From: Dehalococcoidales bacterium
GTDB taxonomy: Bacteria; Chloroflexota; Dehalococcoidia; Dehalococcoidales; RBG-16-60-22
DNA: 18,965 nt
Assembly: GCA_030603605.1 (NCBI GenBank)
Contig: JAUVXN010000016.1
Location: 1-18,965, forward strand
Reading direction: 5' to 3'
Shown here piece after piece: positions 1-7,469 of the stretch. Each line of letters begins with the position of its first letter. Within the stretch, counting starts at the first letter, position 1. The position numbers were made by a program, and so were the translations under genes. The notes beneath the pieces are model-generated. The model was not told the DNA's origin. It did not search any database and worked only from the letters and a program-made list of their open reading frames with translations.

Positions 1-661
1 CATAGGGTGCTCGCCTTTCTATACACGTCTCCCTCGGGCATAACTGGCAAGCTTCAAACTTAATCTCAGTTGGGAAAAATATTCCGGACACCGATTTTAT
101 TGGAATCATTAAGCACTCGTCGGTCAGCTTTACCCCGGTCAGGTTTTCAACTTTAACTCGACCACCAAAGATTGAAAACAGCCCTTCTTGCTGCGTTACT
201 GGCCAATCTTCCACAGACCCGGCTCCTGGTGCCATTTTTGATAGCTGTCCAAGTGCATAATTCCGTTTTAAGTAATCCCCAAGGTAGCTTCTAGCTGAGA
301 CTAAAACCGTTTCCTTGATTTGGTCCAGACAATAACTTTTTAAAAATTCATCAGGTGGGAAAACTATTTCGTCTAACTCTCTGCCGCACGTTACAATATA
401 CGGAAAAACCCGCTCCACTTTATCCAAATTGACCCTGAGAACACGACTGGTAAACCTAACACCACCGATATCCAGCGAGTCTTCATTTTTATTCTCTACA
501 TAGGAAACTTCATAAATAGCCTTGGGTTTAGCTACAGGACGAACAATCTTAATCAATTCCCGAATGTTATTTACAATAGTCTCAATTTTGTTGCGTACAT
601 GCATTCGTTTTAAAACTACTTCTAAATCCAGCTTGATTGGAATACTATCCAGTACTTCCAT
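1..661 (-). CDS. Stand-alone B12-dependent methionine synthase activation-domain-like protein (partial, C-terminus off the left edge)
   Basis: Reading the minus strand from an ATG at 661 gives an open frame of 220 codons with no stop before the window edge, so the C-terminus is missing. The protein looks like the reactivation domain of cobalamin-dependent methionine synthase as a separate protein. In the family this domain binds SAM and helps re-methylate oxidised corrinoid. Visible family signs are a segment MAPGAGSVEDWP (about residues 143-154), then LTDECLMIPIKSVSGIFF, and a cysteine cluster C-x2-C-x4-C followed by RRAPY at the extreme edge. A GGAGAGGAG Shine-Dalgarno lies just upstream of the ATG. 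It begins 38 bases after the transporter stop, in the same direction. Proteins of this type often sit beside corrinoid methyltransferases, so such genes may lie further left. It is AT-rich compared with the transporter upstream. Confidence 0.72.
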   Translation of the reverse strand, partial: MEVLDSIPIKLDLEVVLKRMHVRNKIETIVNNIRELIKIVRPVAKPKAIYEVSYVENKNEDSLDIGGVRFTSRVLRVNLDKVERVFPYIVTCGRELDEIVFPPDEFLKSYCLDQIKETVLVSARSYLGDYLKRNYALGQLSKMAPGAGSVEDWPVTQQEGLFSIFGGRVKVENLTGVKLTDECLMIPIKSVSGIFFPTEIKFEACQLCPRETCIERRAPY

Positions 662-699
662 AATGCTCCTCTCCCCCGTTTATCTTTATACCCTAACTC

Positions 700-2061
700 C
701 TAGAGCAAATAAGTAAGCAGCACCAACACTACGGTGGCGGCCGGCAGGTAACGACCAACTGAAATCATCCACTGATACGAGAGCGTGAACGGACCAATGC
801 GGCGTGAGCGAGCATTCATCGCCTTAAAAAGATGCGCCCTGGGAAGTAGCCATGCGATTAGCGCGGCGCCAACGATGCCCGCCGCGACCACGACTCCAGA
901 ACCTGTGATCTGGTCCATCACGTCCAGAAATGGCTTCCCGCCGACGGTGAGACCAACCGATGTGAAGCTCAATGCGGAAGGGATACCAAGGGCGACGACA
1001 ACAGCAGTCACAATCAATGCCGCCCGACCCCGGGACATGCGGAACTCGTCACGAATCGGAGCAAGCACAACTGCTAACCCCCCAACGCAAGATGTGAACG
1101 CAGCCACGAACAGCAGAACGTAGAAGGCGATGCCAATGAATAGACCTCCGGGAAGCCCGCCAAAGATTTTTGGGAAAGCAGTGAAAGAGAGCTGGCTTCC
1201 CGTGTCAGGCGCCATGCCGAAGGTGAAGACAATCGCGAAAATCATCAGTCCAGACGTGATAGAGACTATGGCATTCGTCACGGCTATGGCTGCGGACGAG
1301 TTCACGATATTGACACTCCTGGGTATATAGCTCCCGTAGGTGATAATGAAACCCTGACCGATGGCAAGCGAGTAGAACGCCTGCCCCGCTGCCATCTGCC
1401 AGATTTTGGGCTCTAGAAATCTTTCCAGGTCAAACCTGAAATAGAAGTCACGGGCTTCGCCTGCTCCTGAGAGAGTTTGCGAATAGACGGCAAGACCACC
1501 GACTGTCACGACAAGCAGTGGGAGCATGATTTTACCCATTTTTTCCATGCCCCCGATACCTCGCCGCAATACGACTAGAGAGAGGACAGCCACCGCCAGG
1601 AAAAACCAGAGCGAAGCAAAGCCAGCAGTGAACTCCGTAAACGGCTTCAAGTCAGCTCGGATTGCGTCGACCGCATATCCAAGCGTCCAGCCAGCAACGA
1701 CAAGGTAGTAGCTCATGATGGCAACGAGCATTACGACCAGAAACCATCCAGCCCAGGGTCCCCATCTCGGGTTGATTCGTCGAAACAGTCCTACCGGACC
1801 CCGGCCGGCATACTTTCCAGCACTAGCTTCAAGAACGGTGAGCGGGATGCCTACGGCAAAAATGCAAATTGCGTAGGCGATGACAAAAGTGCCGCCACCA
1901 TTCTGCCCTGCCATGTACGGGAACCGCCAGATATTGCCCAGACCTATGACTCCGGCAATCGAGGCAAGTATGTAAGCACGCTGCGAGGTCCAGACCGGGC
2001 GAGATGGGACTGAACCTGCCGCAACCTGACCCATCTCCGATTTAATCGGTGGTTTCTCCAT
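700..2061 (-). CDS. Sodium-dependent neurotransmitter:sodium symporter (NSS) family transporter
   Basis: This inner-membrane secondary transporter of 453 residues should use the Na+ gradient to import an amino acid or related small solute. The first helix carries the family signature (IGLGNIWRFPY, about 39-49, then NGGG at 54-57). N43 matches the Asn that contributes to the sodium site in LeuT. The helix-6 region GQAFYSLAIGQGFIITYGSY also aligns with LeuT. Hydrophobic segments are consistent with 11-12 helices, and the length is normal for bacterial members. The ATG at 2061 has AAGGAGG about seven bases upstream. It sits 87 bases after the aldehyde oxidoreductase and 38 bases before the B12-activation-domain gene, so co-transcription is possible. 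Its GC is visibly higher than both neighbours (about 58% in a hand-counted 60-base stretch against about 35-47%). The substrate cannot be told from the sequence. Confidence 0.93.
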   Translation of the reverse strand: MEKPPIKSEMGQVAAGSVPSRPVWTSQRAYILASIAGVIGLGNIWRFPYMAGQNGGGTFVIAYAICIFAVGIPLTVLEASAGKYAGRGPVGLFRRINPRWGPWAGWFLVVMLVAIMSYYLVVAGWTLGYAVDAIRADLKPFTEFTAGFASLWFFLAVAVLSLVVLRRGIGGMEKMGKIMLPLLVVTVGGLAVYSQTLSGAGEARDFYFRFDLERFLEPKIWQMAAGQAFYSLAIGQGFIITYGSYIPRSVNIVNSSAAIAVTNAIVSITSGLMIFAIVFTFGMAPDTGSQLSFTAFPKIFGGLPGGLFIGIAFYVLLFVAAFTSCVGGLAVVLAPIRDEFRMSRGRAALIVTAVVVALGIPSALSFTSVGLTVGGKPFLDVMDQITGSGVVVAAGIVGAALIAWLLPRAHLFKAMNARSRRIGPFTLSYQWMISVGRYLPAATVVLVLLTYLL

Positions 2062-2148
2062 GCTATCGCCTCCTTGCAGCGAGGGTTAGAAGATTGCGTT
2101 CAAAAGTTGATTATTTTGCAACTCAAACAAATACGTTATCTTTATATG

Positions 2149-3888
2149 TTAAACGGAACGATTCCACCCCTTAAGACTATAATAATCATTAAGCAGCTTC
2201 TCAAAGTCAGATTTCAAAAATACCTTGCCGCTGTCCTCAAGCTTTTCTTCAAAAAATCTCTTTGGCAGCGTGTCATCCTCTACCTTCATTCCTTCGCGCA
2301 GGTTAAATTCTCTAGCTTTATTAGTGATATTTGAAGCTATTTCCTGGAGTTGTTTCTTGTCTGACTCCATTCCCGTGGTTGCGTTTACGAGCAATGACAA
2401 GGCTTCCCAGGGGTACAAGTCCCTGAAAAACCGGCAGAGTATCAGGGCATCAAAAAGTGTATGCCTATCTTCCCAGTCAATTAACAACTCTGCTTTGCCC
2501 TCAATCTGTTCCGGGGGTATCATTCCGGAAAGCTCCGCCTTATAGACGGTGGCTCTTAAATGACATGCTCCTCTATCTGAAGTGGCGTAGGCCAATCCCA
2601 TTCCTTTAAAAACCCGAGGCTCAAAGCCCCCGGGCTCTAGACCTTTAACATGAATGGCCAAATCTTCCAAGCCCCACTCCTTGCTGGCGTGTCTTATGCC
2701 TTCAGCCAGAGTGGCTCCAATTCCTTCTCTTCTGGCTATCTTGTTTAATAATTCAGCAATACCGTCGACATCGCCGTATTCAATCTTCTCTTCTATAGAT
2801 TTTCTATGAGACGCCTCTATGGTAAAGGCAGCAAGGTTGCCCGCGGTAATCGTGTCAATACCCAACCTATCACAAATGTCATTTAGATAGGCAATCTCCC
2901 TAATATCGTCAATCAGGCAAAGCCCACCGAAGGCATAGATGGTCTCATATTCAGGTCCCTCAATTATCAATCCTTTATGCCTCCCATCAACGACCTCTGT
3001 TAAATTTCCGCAGAGCAAAAAGCATTTTGGACACCCATGTGGTTTCACCTTACACCTTGCAAGCAGGGCGTCTGCGCTTATGTTTTGCCACTTATCAAAA
3101 GTCCCCGAAGACCAATACTTTGTGGGGAAGACGCCCGCCATATTGGCTGCAGCAACAAGCTGAGGTGTGCCGAATTTCTTGTAAGCAATTGCTGCCGGGT
3201 TCGTCTTAGCTTTGTTCCCCATATCTTTCCACAACTTGTCAAGCAGATCAGGTTTGTCTACCTGTCTCTTTTCGCGCCCGTGAAAGGCAATTGCTTTGAC
3301 TTTCTTTGACCCCAGCACGGCACCAGTACCTCCCCTCCCCAGTGACCTCCAGTAGTTATTTTCAACCAGAGCAAACCTCACCAGCCTCTCTCCGGCTGGT
3401 CCTATAACAGCAACCCCGGCATCCTTACCAGCTTCTTGCTTTATGATATCCTCTGCTTCGTAAGTATCTTTCCCCCAGACATGAGAGGCATCGTGAAACT
3501 TCACGCTTCTGTTGGAAATCTCAAGCCAGGCGGGTTTATTAGAAGCCCCTTTAATTATGATTGCATCATACCCGGTTCTGCTTATAGCCTCAGCTACGTC
3601 ACCCCCTGCATAGGACTCACAATATATGCCGGTTAAAGGGGACTTTGTAAATGCCCCGTATCTGGATGAGCCAAAGACCTTCGTATCCGTAGCCGGTCCC
3701 GTCGCAAAGATGATTGCATTGTCTGCTGATAGAGAGTCGAGGCCAGCTTTTGTATTACGCAGCAAAAGATGGGTAGCAAGTCCTTTTCCCCCAAGGAGCT
3801 TTCGGTAAACCTCGTCATCAATGCTTTCTTCCTCAAATGACTTCTTGCCGAGATTTATATGCAGTACCTTGTTGTAAAAGCCTTTCAC
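2149..3888 (-). CDS. aor: Aldehyde:ferredoxin oxidoreductase (tungsten/molybdopterin)
   Basis: This cytoplasmic enzyme of 579 residues should oxidise aldehydes to carboxylic acids with ferredoxin as acceptor, or run the reverse reaction. It would use a tungsto-bispterin cofactor and one [4Fe-4S] cluster. The cluster ligands are visible as C286-x2-C289-x3-C293 and a distant C485 in the sequence DALILC. This spacing agrees with the Pyrococcus enzyme. Pterin-binding loops are seen at DRLGIDTI (340-347) and around DRGACHL (438-444). The N-terminal beta-domain has the usual GGKGLA and GPATDTKVFGSSRYG stretches. The start is a GTG with GAGGAGG upstream. No MoaD-like or ferredoxin-like partner gene is adjacent, so it is probably a single-subunit form. 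The downstream neighbour is the NSS transporter. The physiological aldehyde is unknown; amino-acid-derived aldehydes are one possibility given the transporters on both sides, but this is inference. Confidence 0.95.
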   Translation of the reverse strand: MKGFYNKVLHINLGKKSFEEESIDDEVYRKLLGGKGLATHLLLRNTKAGLDSLSADNAIIFATGPATDTKVFGSSRYGAFTKSPLTGIYCESYAGGDVAEAISRTGYDAIIIKGASNKPAWLEISNRSVKFHDASHVWGKDTYEAEDIIKQEAGKDAGVAVIGPAGERLVRFALVENNYWRSLGRGGTGAVLGSKKVKAIAFHGREKRQVDKPDLLDKLWKDMGNKAKTNPAAIAYKKFGTPQLVAAANMAGVFPTKYWSSGTFDKWQNISADALLARCKVKPHGCPKCFLLCGNLTEVVDGRHKGLIIEGPEYETIYAFGGLCLIDDIREIAYLNDICDRLGIDTITAGNLAAFTIEASHRKSIEEKIEYGDVDGIAELLNKIARREGIGATLAEGIRHASKEWGLEDLAIHVKGLEPGGFEPRVFKGMGLAYATSDRGACHLRATVYKAELSGMIPPEQIEGKAELLIDWEDRHTLFDALILCRFFRDLYPWEALSLLVNATTGMESDKKQLQEIASNITNKAREFNLREGMKVEDDTLPKRFFEEKLEDSGKVFLKSDFEKLLNDYYSLKGWNRSV

Positions 3889-3941
3889 CTTGCTTTACCT
3901 CCTCTGGTTACTGAAGATGTGTAATTTTGCAAGAGCCTGAT

Positions 3942-4148
3942 TCTAACTTTAAATTTTGGGCTTTTCAGCCTAGATTTGTCAAAAGATACGCCCACCTGGC
4001 AGAAGAGTCCGTAAGGGCTATACAAGATTATATAAGTAAAGTCAGAGAAGGTGAGTTTCCCTCTGAAGAGCATTTTTATAAGATGAAGGCTGGAGAACTT
4101 GAAAAAATGAAGATAATGACTTTATTATCCTGTCCATGGAGGAGATAG
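3942..4148 (+). pseudogene. panB: C-terminal remnant of 3-methyl-2-oxobutanoate hydroxymethyltransferase (PanB)
   Basis: The plus-strand frame here encodes about 50 residues that resemble the C-terminal tail of PanB, a ketopantoate-forming enzyme of pantothenate synthesis. The stretch QPRFVKRYAHLAEE is followed by AIQDYISKVREGEFPSEEH and a charged end, GELEKMK. An in-frame TGA at 3912-3914 and the absence of any upstream PanB sequence show that the roughly 220-residue catalytic barrel is missing. The 5' side is taken up by the oppositely oriented aldehyde oxidoreductase start. The frame ends at a TAG at 4146-4148. The +1-shifted frame from 4136 continues towards the ABC gene without recognisable homology. 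No start codon with a good ribosome site was seen. It may instead be an unrelated small ORF, but the match to the PanB tail is fairly specific. Confidence 0.5.
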
Positions 4149-4192
4149 CCCGTCAACTTAAGCCTCCGAGCTGCACCATTTACGATGACTAT

Positions 4193-4924
4193 TTACATGT
4201 GCAGCACCTTGCTGAGGAATTGCCTGGTACGTTCGTGGCTGGAGGTAAACAATTTTTCAGGTGTGTCTTCTTCGATAATCTGACCCTCATCCATGAGGAT
4301 AATGCGTTTGGCGGCGGCACGCGCGAACCCCATCTCGTGCGAAACTACAATCATAGTCATCCCCTCACTGACCAGGGCTAACATCACGTCCAACACCTCT
4401 TTTATCATCTCGAGGTCGAGCGCACTGGTTGGTTCATCGAACAGCATGATTTTGGGATTCATCGCCAAAGCGCGGGCAATAGCCACACGCTGTTGCTGCC
4501 CGCCGGAAAGTTGGATGGGGTAAGCCCCGGCTTTGTCCGGAATTCCCACTTTTTCCAAAAGCTCAAGGGCAATTTTCTGTGATTCTTCTCTGGGACGTTT
4601 ACGCACTACCCGCTGCGCCAGCGTCAGGTTTTCCATCGCCGTAAGGTGAGCAAACAAATTAAACGACTGGAACACTATCCCAATTTCTCGGCGAACGGCA
4701 CTGATATTCCGGGCACTGTCCAGAGAAATGCCATCCACCACAATCCTGCCCGCATCGTATTCCTCAAGACGATTGATGCAGCGCAGTAAGGTAGATTTAC
4801 CCGACCCGGAGGGGCCGATAATCACAACCACTTCACCCTTATGCACATCCAGACTTACCCCTCGCAGTGCATGAATTCTGCCGAAGTGTTTATGAACATT
4901 CTCAATATGGATAATGGGTTCCAT
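4193..4924 (-). CDS. Polar amino acid ABC transporter, ATP-binding protein
   Basis: This 243-residue ATPase energises the adjacent polar amino-acid importer (GlnQ/HisP type). It has Walker [10 protein letters not shown] (37-45), Q-loop Q86, signature LSGGQ (139-143), Walker B IMLFDE (159-164) with the D-loop SALD, and H-loop H196. Length and motif spacing are standard for the family. The ATG at 4924 lies five bases after the permease stop and has only a weak purine tract upstream, so translation is probably coupled to the permease. It is the last gene of the three-gene operon. No clear hairpin with a T-tract follows its stop. Confidence 0.96.
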   Translation of the reverse strand: MEPIIHIENVHKHFGRIHALRGVSLDVHKGEVVVIIGPSGSGKSTLLRCINRLEEYDAGRIVVDGISLDSARNISAVRREIGIVFQSFNLFAHLTAMENLTLAQRVVRKRPREESQKIALELLEKVGIPDKAGAYPIQLSGGQQQRVAIARALAMNPKIMLFDEPTSALDLEMIKEVLDVMLALVSEGMTMIVVSHEMGFARAAAKRIILMDEGQIIEEDTPEKLFTSSHERTRQFLSKVLHM

Positions 4925-4929
4925 TATAC

Positions 4930-5757
4930 TTATCTTTCAAAGTGAGTCTTTTTCTCGACCCAGCTTACCAAGCGAGCCAAGAACAAGGTCATCACCAAAT
5001 ACAACAAGGCGACCATTGTCCACACCTCAATAGGGTTGAAGTGCACCGCCATGAATTCACGCCCCCGGCGGGTCAAATCGGCTACTGCCACCACACTGAC
5101 GAGGCACGAATCCTTGAGCAAGGCAATAAACTCATTGCCCACTGGCGGCAGAACCATACGGACTGCCTGCGGTAATACCACGTGACGCATGGACTGGAAA
5201 TGCGTCATTCCCAGGCTACGGGCAGCTTCCGCCTGGCCTTTGGGGATACTCTGAATGCCAGCCCGGTAAATCTCGCTCATGTAAGCTCCATAGCAAATTG
5301 TCAGGCCGGTAACGGCGGTAAAAATCGCGTTGGACTGATAGTTAGCCATAGCCGCGAAATTGAGCCACCGCCCAGTCCCCTGGATCACTACCGGGAAGGC
5401 AAAATACCACCAGATTAACTGCACCAGAAGAGGGATACCCCGGACTATTTCAACATAGAGCGTGGCAACGCCGTGAATGACCCAGTTCCGTGAGAGCCGC
5501 CCCAAGCCCCCAATCATCCCCAGTACTAAAGTAAACATAAACGCCGTAACCGTAATAAAAGCGGTTACAGCGACACCATCACGCACAAAGAGTAGAATAC
5601 GCAAGAAGGGGTCGGCTTTTACCGTAACCAAAGTTACTGCCAAGCCAATCACCAAAACCACCAGACCCCACCAGGGGTCCATGCGCGTAAACGACTCACC
5701 ACCAGGAATATAAAACAGTTTACTCCTGCTGGGTCCAGGTTTCGGCTGTCCTTTCAT
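4930..5757 (-). CDS. Polar amino acid ABC transporter, permease (HisM/GlnP family)
   Basis: This integral inner-membrane subunit of 275 residues forms the translocation path of the amino-acid importer. The cytoplasmic EAA loop that contacts the ATPase is clear: [14 protein letters not shown] at about 171-184, followed by VLPQA. The motif [14 protein letters not shown] (101-114) is typical of the His/Glu/Gln permease group. There is a short soluble N-terminal stretch of about 25 residues before the first hydrophobic helix. The ATG at 5757 has AAGGGG upstream. The gene lies 74 bases after the receptor gene and five bases before the ATPase. Only one permease is present, so a homodimer is expected. 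Confidence 0.95.
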   Translation of the reverse strand: MKGQPKPGPSRSKLFYIPGGESFTRMDPWWGLVVLVIGLAVTLVTVKADPFLRILLFVRDGVAVTAFITVTAFMFTLVLGMIGGLGRLSRNWVIHGVATLYVEIVRGIPLLVQLIWWYFAFPVVIQGTGRWLNFAAMANYQSNAIFTAVTGLTICYGAYMSEIYRAGIQSIPKGQAEAARSLGMTHFQSMRHVVLPQAVRMVLPPVGNEFIALLKDSCLVSVVAVADLTRRGREFMAVHFNPIEVWTMVALLYLVMTLFLARLVSWVEKKTHFER

Positions 5758-5831
5758 GGGACCCCTTGAAATAGCTTTGGAGACCCGCCCTCAGAGGCTG
5801 TCGCAAATATGAGTTCAGTTATTTACTGGCT

Positions 5832-6569
5832 CTAAAGCCACTTCTCGACCAGTTGTTCAATCAGCCCTTCTGCTTTAACTGCTTTCAAGCCCTCATTGAT
5901 TTTGGCTACCAAATCTTCTTTGGTCTTGCAGACCGCGATTCCGTAACTTTCTTCGGTAAAGACCCCGCCGACTGCTTTGAGTTTATCGGGGTTCTCACCC
6001 ACATATCCCAGGGCCAAGGGATTATCGGCGACAACGGCATCAATTTGTCCGTTCATCAAATCCTGATAAGCCAGACCGATATCATCGTATGTCTTGAGAG
6101 TTGCTCCCGCAATCTTCTCTATCTCAAAGGAGCCGGTGGTCCCGATTTGTGCCCCGGCAACCTTGCCCCCCAGGTCATCTTTGCTGGCGATATCGGTGTT
6201 GTCTATGCGCACGGTGACAATCTGTCCAGCCTCAAAATAGGGGTCGGAGAAAAGAAATTGTTTCTTGCGCTCTTCGGTAATGGTCATGGCTGAGATAGCC
6301 GCATCATACTGGCACTGCGCTATCCCGGCTAGAAGTGGGTCCCAGGCCACGTTCATAAACTCAATTTCGAGGCCTGCTTTTTCGGCAATGGCAGTCATCA
6401 AGTCAATGTCAAACCCTTCGATTTCCTTGGTTTGTTCATTGATAGACTCGAAGGGCGGCCACGTGGCATCAGTGGCGACAAGAACCTTCGTTGCCTTTGG
6501 GGCACAGCCAGTCATCACCAGGCTGCACAGCATCAGCCCAATCAGGACATACCAAAAAAGATGTTTCAT
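5832..6569 (-). CDS. Amino acid ABC transporter substrate-binding lipoprotein (SBP family 3)
   Basis: This 245-residue extracytoplasmic receptor captures an amino acid and delivers it to the permease encoded downstream. The N-terminus is a lipoprotein signal: a hydrophobic stretch ending in LVMTGC, with C22 as the probable lipidated cysteine. The mature part has family-3 features: TWPPFE near the start, EGFDIDLMTAIAEKAG, the ligand-contact region ISAMTITEERKKQFLFSDPY, and a later segment, DAVVADN, expected in the second lobe. Length is usual for cystine, glutamine or arginine receptors, but the ligand cannot be fixed. A strong AAGGAGG lies about seven bases before the ATG. As first gene of the operon it is followed by the permease after 74 bases, a common arrangement that yields more receptor than transporter. 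Confidence 0.95.
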   Translation of the reverse strand: MKHLFWYVLIGLMLCSLVMTGCAPKATKVLVATDATWPPFESINEQTKEIEGFDIDLMTAIAEKAGLEIEFMNVAWDPLLAGIAQCQYDAAISAMTITEERKKQFLFSDPYFEAGQIVTVRIDNTDIASKDDLGGKVAGAQIGTTGSFEIEKIAGATLKTYDDIGLAYQDLMNGQIDAVVADNPLALGYVGENPDKLKAVGGVFTEESYGIAVCKTKEDLVAKINEGLKAVKAEGLIEQLVEKWL

Positions 6570-6608
6570 ATTTTTCCTCCTTGTCCTTTTTTAGGTGAAA
6601 GTCTACCA

Positions 6609-6637
6609 TATTTAGGACGGACTGTCTATACTTTCAA
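6609..6637 (-). promoter_or_regulatory. Possible sigma-70 promoter of the amino-acid ABC operon
   Basis: On the minus strand TTGAAA (6637-6632) is separated by 17 bases from TAAATA (6614-6609), about 40 bases upstream of the receptor ATG. The -35 box is good and the -10 box is weak. It is chosen mainly because a promoter is expected here. Confidence 0.3.
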
Positions 6638-6640
6638 CCA

Positions 6641-6684
6641 GTAAATTTACGCTAACCAACATATCCGCATAAGCAAGCGGTTAG
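6641..6684. repeat. Palindrome and inverted repeat between the methyltransferase and the ABC operon
   Basis: A perfect 10-base palindrome, GTAAATTTAC, lies at 6641-6650. It is directly followed by an inverted repeat CTAACC (6652-6657) / GGTTAG (6679-6684), with a competing inner stem CCGC/GCGG (6665-6668 and 6677-6680). The palindrome abuts the proposed -35 of the ABC operon and could be an operator. The longer hairpin could mark the end of the upstream minus-strand operon, but no T-tract follows it. Confidence 0.3.
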
Positions 6685-6689
6685 TGTTG

Positions 6690-7469
6690 CTAAATCCTTT
6701 TGGCGGTTACGAGCATCCGATTGGTCATGCAGCCATAGTCCCCTTCTGCTTCGCGGTTCATAAAATTCCTCTGGCAGATTACCGGCGAAAAACCTGCTGA
6801 ATACATGAAGTCAGTGATTTTTTTCGGGCTGTAAAGACGGGTGCAGTAAGTGCTATCACGTATACAGCCACCCTTTTTGGACATGACCGTTTCCCGGCTG
6901 TAAATGATGTCATCTCTTAGTTCTCGCTCACGGCTAACAGCAATATCTTCATTTACCTTATGACGGGAAAAAGGGTTGAAGTTTTGCCGGACGTAATCCC
7001 GGTCAGGCAGGTCCAGCAGTAATGTTCCTTCAGGCATGAGCAGGCGAAACGCCTCGCTGAGGATTTTTTTATTTTCGTCTTCATTAGCAAAGTATCCAAA
7101 GGAACTTGCCATGATTATGATAAACTGGAAGCTCTGCCCGGGCAAACCGGTATTTCTGGCATCACCCTGAACGAAAACGGTATTGAGTCCCTCCTCCCTG
7201 GCTCTCTCTTTCCCAAGGTCTATGAGGTATCTGGAATAGTCCAGAACTGTTATATTTTTATAACCACGCCGGGAAAGCTCCAGAGAATGCCGACCCTGCC
7301 CTCCACACAAGTCCAGGATTGAGGTGGATTTGTCCAGATTCAGTGTCTCTTCAAGGGAATCAACTTCCTGACAGGTCAGTTTTTCATCACAAACTGAGCG
7401 GGCGTCGGTCATAAGATAAATTTCGTCGAAAAGGTCCTGCCACCAATTATCATCTGCCTGAATACTCAT
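6690..7469 (-). CDS. Class I SAM-dependent methyltransferase
   Basis: This soluble Rossmann-fold methyltransferase has 259 residues. Motif I is ILDLCGGQGRHS (51-62), the acidic residue closing the second strand is D77 in VLDYSR, and VQGDARNTGLP (about 100-110) fits the motif II region. A strand TLLLDLPDRDY follows. The start at 7469 is preferred over an upstream in-frame codon at 7532: its ATG overlaps the TGA of the ATP-grasp gene in an ATGA arrangement, and GGAG lies nine bases upstream. Translational coupling is therefore likely, and the two proteins probably work together. The substrate is unknown. It is probably a small molecule or peptide product of the ATP-grasp partner, since the protein lacks RNA- or DNA-binding domains. 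A cysteine replaces the usual Gly or Ala in motif I (DLCGG), which is tolerated in this family. Confidence 0.88.
   Translation of the reverse strand: MSIQADDNWWQDLFDEIYLMTDARSVCDEKLTCQEVDSLEETLNLDKSTSILDLCGGQGRHSLELSRRGYKNITVLDYSRYLIDLGKERAREEGLNTVFVQGDARNTGLPGQSFQFIIIMASSFGYFANEDENKKILSEAFRLLMPEGTLLLDLPDRDYVRQNFNPFSRHKVNEDIAVSRERELRDDIIYSRETVMSKKGGCIRDSTYCTRLYSPKKITDFMYSAGFSPVICQRNFMNREAEGDYGCMTNRMLVTAKRI

Noticed and set aside
4136..4381. Small plus-strand frame after the panB remnant
   Set aside because: It overlaps the 3' end of the ABC ATPase and has no recognisable homology. A frameshifted continuation of the remnant was considered but gives no PanB-like residues.
5853..6293. Plus-strand open frame of 146 codons
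   Set aside because: It is antisense to the well-supported receptor lipoprotein gene and has no plausible protein features.
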